From: an uncultured Draconibacterium sp.
GTDB taxonomy: Bacteria; Bacteroidota; Bacteroidia; Bacteroidales; Prolixibacteraceae
DNA: 64,000 nucleotides
Assembly: GCF_963677575.1 (NCBI RefSeq)
Contig: NZ_OY782038.1
Span: 5,415,001 to 5,479,000, forward strand
Direction of reading: 5' to 3'
In this document: piece by piece, positions 27,884 through 37,159 of the stretch
Numbering within the stretch: position 1 is the stretch's first letter
Layout of the letters: every line of letters starts with the position of its first letter
Translations under genes and position numbers: made by a program
Notes under the pieces: model-generated
What the model was told of the DNA's origin: nothing
Database searches by the model: none
Seen by the model: only the letters and a program-made list of their open reading frames with translations

Positions 27884-28867
27884 TTAGTTTTTCTTCGGCG
27901 CCCAGGGATTATTTTTTGAATGGCTAAAAGGCGGAACAATAATATTTAGCGATAGCTCACACATAAAGGCATTGTAATCAGAAATGCCCGGAATACCCAT
28001 ACCTGCATTCAGGTTAAAACGCATATAATTTTGTCGGTATCCAATTGTTCCTCCCAGTATATGGATATTGTTTGTAAAGTCGTTCTGAATGAAAAATCCC
28101 CATGTTTTATCGGTGTGCTCCGAAAGTAATCGGAGCCGGCTAATAACGGCTTCTTCGTGATAGAAAACAACGAGTTCCGGCGTTAGTTGAAAAGGCCGTG
28201 AGTAAAGGTCGCGAATTCTTTTGTCGATCTTTTTCGAGATATACAGTGTGTAGCCCAATGTGGTTGTTGATTCTATCAAGTTATAAGAAACATTCCTGTT
28301 GTGTGAAACTACTGATGTTAAACCAATTTGTAAGGTGTTGTTAGTCCACAAAAATCCAAATTTTGGTTTCAGTATAAAATAGCGAAAAAAGGATTCGCCA
28401 GGTCCAATAGGTACATCGTTTTCGTCTGGAATTACCTGGTCGAGAAAAGCAACTGTCCATTGTTTGGTAGCAACAACCATATCTGTTCCAACGGATAAAA
28501 GTAGCTGCCCGTTATTCGTTTTTATTGGAAAACCCGAGTATGAAAATCCAAACGATGATGTACTGATGTCTTGCTCACTTATCATTCCCTGGCTGAAATT
28601 CAGGGCCACACCTCCTTTTAACTTATCGGAATACGAATCCCACGACGCATAAAAGAGGTTATAGGTTTGCTCGCTGTTTACAAAGTAATACTGATTGCCG
28701 GTGTGGTACGAATTGTTGTTGTTTAATCCGGCAAGTGCAGGATTTATGTCTACCCGGCTGTCAAAAGGAAGAAGGTAAGTTTCGTTTTGCGCACGACTTT
28801 GCAATCCTAAAAGCAGCAGGATGGAGCAAAACAATATTTTGGATGAAATGTGCAAGGTAGGTAACAA
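27884..28867 (-). CDS. PorP/SprF-family T9SS outer-membrane protein (2), TTG start
   Basis: This 327-aa protein has a signal peptide (KILFCSILLLLGLQSRAQ) and the family motif in divergent form (LLPFDSRVDINPALAGLNNN). Its upstream frame begins with a TTG directly abutting the TGA stop of the HEAT gene, so translation is probably coupled. The body is beta-rich, and it is a distant paralogue of the next gene. Two PorP/SprF copies side by side could serve one substrate as a pair or two different ones. Confidence 0.87.
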   Translation of the reverse strand: MLPTLHISSKILFCSILLLLGLQSRAQNETYLLPFDSRVDINPALAGLNNNNSYHTGNQYYFVNSEQTYNLFYASWDSYSDKLKGGVALNFSQGMISEQDISTSSFGFSYSGFPIKTNNGQLLLSVGTDMVVATKQWTVAFLDQVIPDENDVPIGPGESFFRYFILKPKFGFLWTNNTLQIGLTSVVSHNRNVSYNLIESTTTLGYTLYISKKIDKRIRDLYSRPFQLTPELVVFYHEEAVISRLRLLSEHTDKTWGFFIQNDFTNNIHILGGTIGYRQNYMRFNLNAGMGIPGISDYNAFMCELSLNIIVPPFSHSKNNPWAPKKN

Positions 28868-29374
28868 TCAGGTGGATAATTTTAATAACTCTTCCAACAT
28901 GTATGCCCGCTTTTCGTCGGAAACTTTTAATGCCCCGGCAATTTTTAATTTTATTGGTTTCATTACCTCCGGCGAAGGAAAATGTTCCATGTTATCGATT
29001 ACCGTGAATGCTTCGAAAGCGGTTTCCCAGTTTTCGTTGATAACTAAGTCGACAAAAACTTCAATGTTGTCCGAAAAATCAAGTCCATTCTGCCAGCAAA
29101 CCGTAGCTAAATTTTTACGAATAGGCTTAAAATGCTCTTCTTGCAGAGCACTTATAAATACCGGAATCGTTTCCTTGTCTTTTATTGTTCCCAGCAATTT
29201 TTGTATTTGCTTTTCAACTTCTGCTTCGCAACCGGCTACCATTAATTCAAATAGAATCGGTAGATAATCTTTATTGCCACTTTCTTTTAACTTGTTAAGT
29301 GCAACTAGCACCTTATCCTTATCGGCCGAAAAAAGCTGGGTTTTTATTGCCTGGTTAATTTTTGTCTTATTCAT
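28868..29374 (-). CDS. HEAT-repeat-like protein
   Basis: This ~168-aa, all-helical protein has HEAT-like helical pairs: DKDKVLVALNKLKESGNKDY, LPILFELMVAGCEAEVEKQI and ETIPVFISALQEEHFKPIRK. No signal peptide is seen. I start at the ATG 29374-29372 because the upstream frame overlaps a perfect promoter (29395-29426). It is the first gene of the operon with the two PorP/SprF genes, a placement I have no functional explanation for; a scaffold or adaptor role is a guess. Confidence 0.78.
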   Translation of the reverse strand: MNKTKINQAIKTQLFSADKDKVLVALNKLKESGNKDYLPILFELMVAGCEAEVEKQIQKLLGTIKDKETIPVFISALQEEHFKPIRKNLATVCWQNGLDFSDNIEVFVDLVINENWETAFEAFTVIDNMEHFPSPEVMKPIKLKIAGALKVSDEKRAYMLEELLKLST

Positions 29375-29394
29375 ATTAAATCCTTCAGAGTATG

Positions 29395-29426
29395 CAAATT
29401 TAAGGTATAAAATACGCCAAAACAAA
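29395..29426 (-). promoter_or_regulatory. Promoter of the HEAT-PorP-PorP operon
   Basis: On the minus strand TTTG (29426-29423), a 20-nt spacer and TAAATTTG (29402-29395) match the Bacteroidota TTTG-N19/21-TAnnTTTG consensus exactly. The ATG lies about 21 nt downstream. Confidence 0.8.
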
Positions 29427-29456
29427 GTAGTAGTGTAAATGTTTTCGCATATTAGT

Positions 29457-29464
29457 TACCTTTG
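29457..29464 (+). promoter_or_regulatory. -7 box of the MATE gene, close to its start
   Basis: TACCTTTG fits TAnnTTTG exactly and ends only 8 nt before the ATG at 29473, which suggests a leaderless or nearly leaderless mRNA. The -33 region is weak. It diverges from the HEAT operon promoter. Confidence 0.5.
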
Positions 29465-29472
29465 TGCTCTTC

Positions 29473-30834
29473 ATGAAGAACGTTGACGAATTACGGGTGG
29501 CCCATGTTGGGCGTCTAATGCTTAAATATTTCATCCCTGCATTTATTGGAGTTTTCGTAAATGCGTTGTACAATATTGTCGATAGAATCTTTATTGGACA
29601 GGGAGTTGGAGCAGAAGCATTGTCGGGTATTTCGGTAATTTTCCCGGTAATGCTTATTATGATGGGCTTTGGTATGCTCATCGGTATTGGCACCAGTGTG
29701 TATGTTTCCATAAATCTGGGAAAAAAGGATATGGAAAGAGCCGAGCAAACGCTGGGAACCAGTTTTATTCTGATGATTGTGGCTTCGGTGCTGATTATGG
29801 TTGTTACCTATTCGCTGAAAGTCCCAATTCTTCGTTCGTTTGGCTCAACCAAGGAAACTTTTCAATATGCCAACGATTACCTCGATATTATTCTTGGTGG
29901 TGTGGCTTTTATGGTCATCGGTTTTTCGTTAAACAACGTTATTCGCTCCGAAGGAAACGCCCGTGTTGCCATGGTTTCCATGCTGTTAAGTTCGGTAACG
30001 AATATTATTCTCGATCTCATTTTTATTTTTGGCCTCGACATGGGGGTTAAAGGCGCAGCTTATGCCACCGTGATTTCAATGTTTGTTTTAATGTTGTGGG
30101 TGCTTTACCATTTTATTAAAAGTAAACGGGCAGTTGTTCGGATGCGGGTAAGGCATTTAAAAATTAACTGGGGAATTACGCTGGAAATACTGGCTATTGG
30201 TATGGCGCCTTTCTCGATGCAAATTGCCGGAAGTTTTGTACAGGGCCTGCTAAATAAGAAGCTGATTGATTTTGGGGGCGATCTGGCTGTTGGAGCAATG
30301 GGAATTATTAATTCGGTACTAACGTTGGTAATTATGGCTATTGTTGCGCTGAATATGGCTTCGCAGCCCATAATTGGGTTTAATTACGGTGCAAAATCGG
30401 TTCAGCGCATAAAAGATACTTTAAAGGTTACGCTAATTGCTGCCACGCTAATTGCTATCGTTTCGTATGTATTAATCGAGGCTTTTCCAGGTTATATAAT
30501 TATGGCTTTTAATAACGATAGCGAAGTGCTGTACAATATTGCTACCAAGGGATTGCGGCTGGTTATTCTGGCACTTCCCGTTGTTGGATTTCAGGTTGTG
30601 GCTTCCAATTTCTTTCAGGCGATTGGGAAAGCCGGTTTATCAATGTTTGCTACAGTTTTTCGACAAGTAATCATGTTAATACCACTCATTTATATATTAC
30701 CGCGGTTTTTCGATATTGATGGGATTTGGATCAGTTATCCGGTTGCAGATATAATGTCGGCAATTGTGGTCGGGTTTATACTTTTCCGCGAGTGGAAACG
30801 TTTACCTTTAATTGTTGAAAACAGCGATGAATAG
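29473..30834 (+). CDS. MATE-family multidrug/metabolite exporter
   Basis: This ~453-aa membrane protein has about 12 TM helices and the MATE pattern in both halves: YFIPAFIGVFVNALYNIVDR, GVGAEALSGISVIFPVMLI, NNVIRSEGNARVAMVSML, GLDMGVKGAAYATVISM and IIGFNYGAKS. It exchanges Na+ or H+ for organic cations or other substrates at the inner membrane. I use the ATG at 29473; an in-frame GTG at 29464 overlaps the -7 box. It is a single gene, divergent from the HEAT/PorP operon and convergent with uvrA. Confidence 0.9.
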   Translation: MKNVDELRVAHVGRLMLKYFIPAFIGVFVNALYNIVDRIFIGQGVGAEALSGISVIFPVMLIMMGFGMLIGIGTSVYVSINLGKKDMERAEQTLGTSFILMIVASVLIMVVTYSLKVPILRSFGSTKETFQYANDYLDIILGGVAFMVIGFSLNNVIRSEGNARVAMVSMLLSSVTNIILDLIFIFGLDMGVKGAAYATVISMFVLMLWVLYHFIKSKRAVVRMRVRHLKINWGITLEILAIGMAPFSMQIAGSFVQGLLNKKLIDFGGDLAVGAMGIINSVLTLVIMAIVALNMASQPIIGFNYGAKSVQRIKDTLKVTLIAATLIAIVSYVLIEAFPGYIIMAFNNDSEVLYNIATKGLRLVILALPVVGFQVVASNFFQAIGKAGLSMFATVFRQVIMLIPLIYILPRFFDIDGIWISYPVADIMSAIVVGFILFREWKRLPLIVENSDE

Positions 30835-30989
30835 AAGAACTGAACTGATTTTAATCTGAATAATTCCCCGGGGCTTTGCCACGGGATTCCGCTTTTTCTC
30901 CAGTGTTGAGTGGAGATCTGCCACTGGGATAGTCAACTTCAAGAATTTTCTTTATTGATAGAGAGCCACCTGTTGAGGCGACTCTTTTT

Positions 30990-33788
30990 TTATAATTTTT
31001 CTTTTAAAGCTTCTCCGGTATACGAGTTTTTCTCCTTGATCAAATCTTCAGGAGTTCCTTCAAAAACAAGGTTGCCTCCTTTATCACCACCTTCCGGTCC
31101 AAGATCGATAATCCAGTCGGCAGATTTAATTACATCCATATTGTGCTCAATGATAAGAATGGAGTGCCCCCGTGAAATAAGTGCGTTAAACGAATCGAGC
31201 AATTTGCGGATATCGTGGAAATGTAGCCCTGTAGTTGGTTCGTCGAAAATAAACAGAGTTGGTGAATCTTTTTCCTTTGCCAGGAACGAAGCCAGTTTTA
31301 CACGCTGACTTTCACCGCCCGATAAAGTGCTCGATGCCTGTCCCAGTTTTATGTAGCCCAAACCAACATCCTGCAACGGTTGCAGGCGTTTGGTAATTTT
31401 CTTTTCCGTAGAGCTTTTGCCTTGCTTAAAAAGTTCGATGGCTGCATTTACAGTTAGGTTCAGAATATCGTCAACATTCAGACCTTTGTATTTTACATCT
31501 AAAATGTCTTCTTTAAATCGTTTTCCTCCACAGCTTTCACAAAGCAGGTAAACGTCGGCTAAAAACTGCATCTCTACTTTAATGGTTCCTTCACCCTGGC
31601 ATTCGTCGCAACGGCCACCGTCAACATTAAACGAGAAGTGTGACGGTTTTAATCCCTGTATTTTTGAAGCCTGCTGCTCCGACAATAATTTTCGTATTTC
31701 GTCGTAAGCTTTCAGGTATGTCACCGGGTTGGAACGTGATGATTTTCCAATCGGATTTTGATCGATGAACTCAATCGCATTGATCATTTTGTAATCCCCC
31801 AGAATTGCATCGTGATGACCGGTTTTTTCACCATATCCACCCAGAATTTTAGTCAGGGCAGGAGTGAGGATCTTTGAAATAAGCGAAGATTTTCCTGATC
31901 CACTAACTCCGGTAATTACTGTTAAGGTATTTAGAGGAAACCTGGCAGTAACATTTTTCAGGTTATTCTCGCGTGCACCAACAACTTCAATCGAGTTGGT
32001 CCATTTTCTGCGTTGTTTAGGAACGGGTATATCTTCAATACCCGTCAGGTATTGTGTGGTAAGACTCTTCGGATTTTTAACCAGATCGGTGTGTGTGCCC
32101 TGAAAAACAACTTCTCCTCCGTGTTGCCCGGCCATCGGACCAATATCGATTACCTCGTCGGCAGCACGAATAATTTCTTCGTCATGCTCAACAACCAGCA
32201 CGGTATTTCCAAATTTTTGCAGTCGGCGTAATACTTTAATCAGTTTCTCGGTATCACGCGAATGCAGTCCGATACTCGGTTCATCCAGAATATACAACGA
32301 CCCCACCAAACTACTTCCTAGCGAAGTTGCCAGGTTAATCCGCTGCGATTCACCACCCGATAAAGTCGACGACAACCGGTTAAGAGTAAGATAGCCCAGA
32401 CCTACATCGTCCAGGAACTCCAGGCGATTGTTAATCTCGATGAGGATACGTTTGGCAACTGCTTTTTCATGATCGTTTAATTTCATTTTCAGGAAAAACT
32501 CCTTTAATTCGGAAACCGGCATCAAAACCAGTTCCTGAAGCGATTTATCAGCGACTTTAACATAACCGGCTTCTTTTTTCAAACGGCTTCCTTTGCACTC
32601 GGGGCAAACCGTTTTTCCCCGGTAACGAGATAACATTACGCGGTATTGTATTTTGTAGCTGCCTTCTTCAAGATATTTGAAAAACTGGTTTAAACCATCA
32701 AAATATTGATTACCCGTCCAAATCAGGAATTTCTGTTCTTCACTAAGCTCATAAAATGGCTTGTGAATCGGGAAATCAAACTTTTCGGCCGAATAGATCA
32801 ACTCATTTTTCCACTTGCTCATTTTTTCTCCTTTCCAACAGGCTATGGCATCCTGGTAAATCGACAGCGATTTATTTGGAATGACAAGATCCTCGTCAAT
32901 GCCAATCACTTTCCCGTATCCTTCGCAAGTAGGGCAGGCGCCAACCGGATTATTAAAACTGAACATGTGAACCGTTGGCTCTTCAAATTCAATTCCATCG
33001 GCTTCAAAACGGTTCGAAAAGCTCTTTGATTCAGTACCTTCCTTTTTATATATTTTAACCAAACATTCGCCGTGTCCTTCGTAAAAAGCCGTTTGAACCG
33101 AGTCGGCAAGTCGGCTTTGTGTATCTTCATCGTGTTTAACGGCTGCACGGTCGATAACCAGGTTGCAACTTCCGTTGCAAAAATCATCGCTTTCCGCTTT
33201 TACCAGTTCGTCAATACGTTTTACTTCGTCGTTGGTCTCAATGCGCGAAAATCCTTGTTGCATCAGCAGTTCAACTTCCTGCAGAATAGTCCGTCCGTTC
33301 TTGGCTTTTAACGGCGCAACAATAATCAGGCGTGTTCCTTCATCAAAACTATTGATGTAGTCCACAACATCGGTTACGCTGTTTCTCGAAACTACCTGCC
33401 CCGAAACCGGAGAAATGGTTTTTCCAATACGCGCGTAAAGCAACTTCAGGTAATCGTAAATCTCGGTTGATGTACCAACCGTTGAGCGCGGGTTCCGGGT
33501 GTTTACCTTTTGCTCGATGGCAATTGCCGGCGGAATTCCGTTAATAAAGTCAACTTCGGGTTTATTTATTCGTCCGAGAAACTGACGGGCATACGACGAC
33601 AGACTTTCTACATAACGGCGTTGACCTTCGGCAAAAAGTGTATCAAAAGCCAGCGAAGACTTCCCTGAACCGGAAACTCCGGTTACAACAATGAATTTAT
33701 TTCGGGGTATTTTTAAGCTTATATTTTTTAAATTATGAACCCTTGCGTTCTGAATCTCAATATATTTAGCATTTTTACTATTAGACAT
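30990..33788 (-). CDS. uvrA: UvrA, nucleotide-excision repair ATPase
   Basis: This 932-aa protein is of full family length. It has two ABC ATPase modules with Walker A GVSGSGKSSLAFDTLF and GVSGSGKSSLISKIL, signature LSGGESQRI/V in both halves, and zinc-finger cysteines (CPTCEGYG, CPECKGSR, CDECQGEG, CESCGGKRF). UvrA recognises bulky lesions and loads UvrB. It stands alone on the minus strand with its own promoter-like -7 box. No truncation or missing motif is seen. Confidence 0.97.
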   Translation of the reverse strand: MSNSKNAKYIEIQNARVHNLKNISLKIPRNKFIVVTGVSGSGKSSLAFDTLFAEGQRRYVESLSSYARQFLGRINKPEVDFINGIPPAIAIEQKVNTRNPRSTVGTSTEIYDYLKLLYARIGKTISPVSGQVVSRNSVTDVVDYINSFDEGTRLIIVAPLKAKNGRTILQEVELLMQQGFSRIETNDEVKRIDELVKAESDDFCNGSCNLVIDRAAVKHDEDTQSRLADSVQTAFYEGHGECLVKIYKKEGTESKSFSNRFEADGIEFEEPTVHMFSFNNPVGACPTCEGYGKVIGIDEDLVIPNKSLSIYQDAIACWKGEKMSKWKNELIYSAEKFDFPIHKPFYELSEEQKFLIWTGNQYFDGLNQFFKYLEEGSYKIQYRVMLSRYRGKTVCPECKGSRLKKEAGYVKVADKSLQELVLMPVSELKEFFLKMKLNDHEKAVAKRILIEINNRLEFLDDVGLGYLTLNRLSSTLSGGESQRINLATSLGSSLVGSLYILDEPSIGLHSRDTEKLIKVLRRLQKFGNTVLVVEHDEEIIRAADEVIDIGPMAGQHGGEVVFQGTHTDLVKNPKSLTTQYLTGIEDIPVPKQRRKWTNSIEVVGARENNLKNVTARFPLNTLTVITGVSGSGKSSLISKILTPALTKILGGYGEKTGHHDAILGDYKMINAIEFIDQNPIGKSSRSNPVTYLKAYDEIRKLLSEQQASKIQGLKPSHFSFNVDGGRCDECQGEGTIKVEMQFLADVYLLCESCGGKRFKEDILDVKYKGLNVDDILNLTVNAAIELFKQGKSSTEKKITKRLQPLQDVGLGYIKLGQASSTLSGGESQRVKLASFLAKEKDSPTLFIFDEPTTGLHFHDIRKLLDSFNALISRGHSILIIEHNMDVIKSADWIIDLGPEGGDKGGNLVFEGTPEDLIKEKNSYTGEALKEKL

Positions 33789-33862
33789 AATTTTAAGTGA
33801 AAATCTATAAAATGTTAGAAAAACTTGCTATTGTCGGTAAAATGTTTCATTTTTAACCGATA

Positions 33863-33870
33863 CAAAATTA
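33863..33870 (-). promoter_or_regulatory. -7 box upstream of uvrA
   Basis: TAATTTTG on the minus strand matches TAnnTTTG. It would give a leader of about 70 nt. The -33 position has a weak T-rich match. I see no obvious LexA-type palindrome. Confidence 0.45.
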
Positions 33871-33948
33871 GAATAATAGTTTTACTACACTAAAAATTGA
33901 ACGCCTATAGATAAACTTTACTTTTTGTTTACACATAAATAGAAGGTA

Positions 33949-34542
33949 ATGTTCAGACTCGACAAACTGAACGATAATGAACTCGTTCAACGATTTATTC
34001 AAGGCGATCATGAGTCTCTTGAAATTTTAATAGTTCGACATAAGAGCAGAGTATACTCGTATATTTTGTTGATTGTTAAGAACCAGGATTTAGCAGAAGA
34101 TATCTTTCAGGATACTTTTATCAAAGTCATACGCTCGTTAAAACGCGGGAAGTATGTCGAAAACGGTAAATTTGTTTCCTGGGTGCTTCGGATAGCGCAC
34201 AATCTAATTATCGACCACTTCAGGAAAGAAAAACTGCAGGGGACGATTTCTAACGACAGCTCCGATATTGACATCTTCAATTCACAAAAGTTTTCGGAAG
34301 AGACCATTGAGGACCAAATGGTTTATTCGCAAATTCTGAGTGAAGTAAAGCATCTCGTAAAAGAGTTGCCCGAAGACCAGCAGCAGGTAGTTTATATGCG
34401 TCACTATATGGGCCTCAGTTTTAAGGAAATAGCCGAACAAACTGAGGTGAGTATTAACACGGCTTTGGGCCGGATGCGTTACGCTTTAATTAACCTGCGA
34501 AAACTTGTGGAGGAAAAGAAATTGAACCTCACTTCTTTTTAA
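33949..34542 (+). CDS. Sigma-70 family (ECF-like) sigma factor
   Basis: This 197-aa protein has region 2 (DNELVQRFIQGDHESLEILI, YSYILLIVKNQDLAEDIFQD, TFIKVIRSLKRGKYVENGKF) and region 4 (LPEDQQQVVYMRHYMGLSFK, EIAEQTEVSINTALGRMRYA). No FecR gene or TonB receptor is adjacent; instead a small 62-aa protein follows within 57 bp. That layout matches a conserved Bacteroidota sigma factor plus small-protein pair rather than a PUL switch. Target genes are unknown. Confidence 0.9.
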   Translation: MFRLDKLNDNELVQRFIQGDHESLEILIVRHKSRVYSYILLIVKNQDLAEDIFQDTFIKVIRSLKRGKYVENGKFVSWVLRIAHNLIIDHFRKEKLQGTISNDSSDIDIFNSQKFSEETIEDQMVYSQILSEVKHLVKELPEDQQQVVYMRHYMGLSFKEIAEQTEVSINTALGRMRYALINLRKLVEEKKLNLTSF

Positions 34543-34598
34543 CTATTGTTAACACAATAATAAAGTAGATACCGGCGTTTTAAGGGAAAATAACTAAA

Positions 34599-34787
34599 AT
34601 GCTTATGATAGATTATTCTACTTTATTTTTTTTTGTAAACAACAGTCAACGTAACGTTGAAAAAGAAACAGCAGCGATGGATTATGAACCATCAGAAAGA
34701 TCGGTACAAAATATCCTTGATTTCGCTCGATCCTACGAAGCAGTAGAAACAGAGTCGACAGGATATGTAGAAATGATTTTAAATTAA
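34599..34787 (+). CDS. Small conserved-type protein paired with the sigma factor
   Basis: This 62-aa protein has a short aromatic stretch (TLFFFVNNS) and a C-terminal block, YEPSERSVQNILDFARSYEA, ending in GYVEMILN. I recall similar blocks after sigma factors in Bacteroidota. The stop lies just before a strong terminator, so it ends the sigma transcript. It may tune sigma activity or be a remnant anti-sigma adapter, but no function is established. Alternative ATGs at 34605 and 34677 exist; the first gives the longest product. Confidence 0.7.
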   Translation: MLMIDYSTLFFFVNNSQRNVEKETAAMDYEPSERSVQNILDFARSYEAVETESTGYVEMILN

Positions 34788-34792
34788 AAAAT

Positions 34793-34819
34793 AAAAGGCA
34801 CCAATTTGGTGCCTTTTTT
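34793..34819. terminator. Bidirectional terminator between sigma/small gene and nhaA
   Basis: AAAAGGCACC, AATTT and GGTGCCTTTT form a perfect 10-bp stem with A/T tracts on both sides. It serves both convergent units. Confidence 0.92.
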
Positions 34820-34837
34820 ATGTTTTGAAATTTTAAT

Positions 34838-36139
34838 CTATTTATTCTTTGTAGTAAATCTTATGGTTATATATCCAAGTGTACCTGCAATTAGCGATCC
34901 AAACAGAATCCCCATTTTTGCCGAATCAATTAGAGCTCCGTCGGTGTAGGCCAAACTATTTATAAATAGCGACATGGTGAAACCTAGTCCTCCAAGGAAC
35001 GAAACACCGGCCAATTGTTTAAAATTAACGTTTTCGGGTAGTTCGGCAATGTTAAGCTTTATCGATAACCACGAGAATGAAAATATCCCAATGAAATTAC
35101 CAACCACCATACTTATTGCAATGTTTGTTGATAATGCCAGGTTCGTATCTCCTGATAAACTAAAGGCAACACCGGCATTTGCAAAGGCAAAAAGCGGCAT
35201 AATCATGTATGATACCCATCCGTGTAACATGTGTTCGCTGTGTTGCAGCGGCGATGTAGTGTTTTCGGTAAGTTCTTCCAGCTCTTCAATGGCGTGCATT
35301 TGGTTGTGAGTAAGTACGCTTTTTTCTCCTTTATCCTGACTTCTGCATTCATCCAGAAAATTTTCAAGCAGCTCTTTTCCCCTTTCGTAAAACGAGCGTG
35401 TATCTGTTTTTCTGCGAAGAGGAATTGTCATTGCCATTAAAACTCCGGCAATGGTGGCATGAATTCCTGATTTCAGGAACAGTACCCAAACAATTATACC
35501 GCTGATAAAAAAGAGGTATTTCGAATAATACTGGAAGCGCGAAAGTACAACCAGTGCGGCAACAATTGCCAACCCAATGAAAATATTGGTCCAGATAAGA
35601 TTCGAGCTGTAAAAGAACGCAATAACCAAAACGGCTCCAAGGTCGTCGATAATGGCAAAAGCCATTAAAAATACTTTAATACCATTTGGTACCCGGTTCC
35701 CCAGCAGTGTAAGTATTCCCAGCGAGAATGCAATATCAGCCGCCATAGGGATTCCCCATCCTTCGCCACCGGCATTACCAAGGTTTAGCACCGTAAATAA
35801 AGTAGCCGGAATTATCATTCCGCCAATAGCAGCAAATAGGGGTAATGAAGCCTTTTTTACATGGCTCAGTTCTCCGGTAAGTACTTCTCTTTTAATTTCC
35901 AGGCCGATAAGGAAAAAGAAAATGGCCATTAAACCATCGTTAATCCATTTGTATATAGGTTTCGATAATTCAAAACTGGGTACGCTGAATGTGATATAAT
36001 TTTTCCAGAATGCCAGAAAGTCGTGACTTAGCGGACTATTAGCCAGAAGTAATGCAGCAATAGTTGCCGTAAAAAGCACAATGCTACTCGAGGTTTCGAG
36101 CTGGACAAATTTGTTAATCGGATCTTTTATGAATTTCAT
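34838..36139 (-). CDS. nhaA: Na+/H+ antiporter NhaA
   Basis: This 433-aa membrane protein has the NhaA core: MAIFFFLIGLEIKREVLTG, IPMAADIAFSLGILTLLG with the paired functional Asp region (AIIDDLGAVLVIAFFY), and SLFINSLAY-type C-terminal helices. It exports Na+ in exchange for protons at the inner membrane. An insert of ~70 residues rich in charge (YERGKELLENFLDECRSQDK) lies in the middle, as in many Bacteroidota NhaA proteins. It complements the Na+-NQR pump encoded elsewhere in this window. Confidence 0.95.
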   Translation of the reverse strand: MKFIKDPINKFVQLETSSSIVLFTATIAALLLANSPLSHDFLAFWKNYITFSVPSFELSKPIYKWINDGLMAIFFFLIGLEIKREVLTGELSHVKKASLPLFAAIGGMIIPATLFTVLNLGNAGGEGWGIPMAADIAFSLGILTLLGNRVPNGIKVFLMAFAIIDDLGAVLVIAFFYSSNLIWTNIFIGLAIVAALVVLSRFQYYSKYLFFISGIIVWVLFLKSGIHATIAGVLMAMTIPLRRKTDTRSFYERGKELLENFLDECRSQDKGEKSVLTHNQMHAIEELEELTENTTSPLQHSEHMLHGWVSYMIMPLFAFANAGVAFSLSGDTNLALSTNIAISMVVGNFIGIFSFSWLSIKLNIAELPENVNFKQLAGVSFLGGLGFTMSLFINSLAYTDGALIDSAKMGILFGSLIAGTLGYITIRFTTKNK

Positions 36140-36202
36140 TTTAATGAACTGTTTTTTTTGAAGCCAACGATTTGTAATAATTTTTGTTCAAACGCTTTGA
36201 GT

Positions 36203-36210
36203 CAAAAATA
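36203..36210 (-). promoter_or_regulatory. -7 box upstream of nhaA
   Basis: TATTTTTG on the minus strand is a perfect TAnnTTTG match about 64 nt before the nhaA ATG. No TTTG is found at the expected upstream distance. Confidence 0.42.
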
Positions 36211-36306
36211 GGAATAAAAATTTTTTCCGTAACTATTGATTTTGATAAAATAATGTTATAATTTGGTGATATCAAAATAATATCAAAATGCTAAATAATT
36301 AATGTC

Positions 36307-37155
36307 ATGGAAAAACAACATTCAGCTTTATCAGGTTACATGTTCCTGTTTCTGGAAATCATTTTAATGATAGTTATCATTTTCGGTTTTATGCGGGGTA
36401 TGATCGTGCCGGCAATTGTGTTAATACCGGTATTTATTCTTGTTGCTATTGGTTTTACAGTGGTCGATCCCAACCAGAGCTGTGTAATGGTTTTGTTTGG
36501 TGCGTACAAAGGCACAATTAAAACCAACGGATTTTACTGGGTGAATCCTTTTTACGTGCGTAAGAAGATCTCGCTTCGGGCAAGAAATTTCGATAGCGAG
36601 CCCATTAAGGTAAACGACAAACTGGGTAACCCGATTATGATCGGTCTGGTACTGGTTTGGAAGGTAGAAGAAACCTACAGAGCTGCTTTCGGCGTAGATG
36701 AGTTCGAACATTTTGTTGTTGTACAAAGCGAAGCCGCTCTAAGAAAGCTGGCGGGTATGTATCCGTACGACAATATCGAGGATGAAAATGCAAAAGTTAC
36801 ACTGCGTGACGGTACCGAGGAAGTAAACGAAAAACTGGAAGCCGAAATTATTGAACGACTCGAGATTGCCGGTATTCATGTTATCGAGGCGCGAATTAAC
36901 CACATTGCTTACGCGCAGGAAATTGCCCAGGCAATGTTAAAACGTCAGCAGGCTACGGCAATTGTTGCTGCCCGTTACAAAATTGTTGAAGGTGCAGTTA
37001 GTATGGTAGAAATGGCCCTTGATGAGTTGAGTGAGAAAAGTATTGTAGAGCTTGATGAGGATAAAAAAGCAACCATGGTAAGTAACTTAATGGTTGTACT
37101 GTGTGGCGATAAAGATGCAACGCCTGTGGTGAATACCGGATCACTTTATCAATAA
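36307..37155 (+). CDS. SPFH/band 7 domain membrane protein
   Basis: This 282-aa protein has two N-terminal TM helices (FLFLEIILMIVIIFGFMRGM and IVLIPVFILVAIGFTVV), then an SPFH/prohibitin domain (DPNQSCVMVLFGAYKGTI, NPFYVRKKISLRARNFDS, IEARINHIAYAQEIAQAM). The C-terminal coiled segment is rich in Gln and Ala (KRQQATAIVAARYKIVEGAV). SPFH proteins oligomerise as membrane rings that organise proteases or microdomains. It heads a cluster of five short genes with spacings from 4 nt to an 8-nt overlap, so it is very probably an operon. The cluster, rather than this protein alone, is the unusual part. Confidence 0.9.
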   Translation: MEKQHSALSGYMFLFLEIILMIVIIFGFMRGMIVPAIVLIPVFILVAIGFTVVDPNQSCVMVLFGAYKGTIKTNGFYWVNPFYVRKKISLRARNFDSEPIKVNDKLGNPIMIGLVLVWKVEETYRAAFGVDEFEHFVVVQSEAALRKLAGMYPYDNIEDENAKVTLRDGTEEVNEKLEAEIIERLEIAGIHVIEARINHIAYAQEIAQAMLKRQQATAIVAARYKIVEGAVSMVEMALDELSEKSIVELDEDKKATMVSNLMVVLCGDKDATPVVNTGSLYQ

Positions 37156-37159
37156 AACA

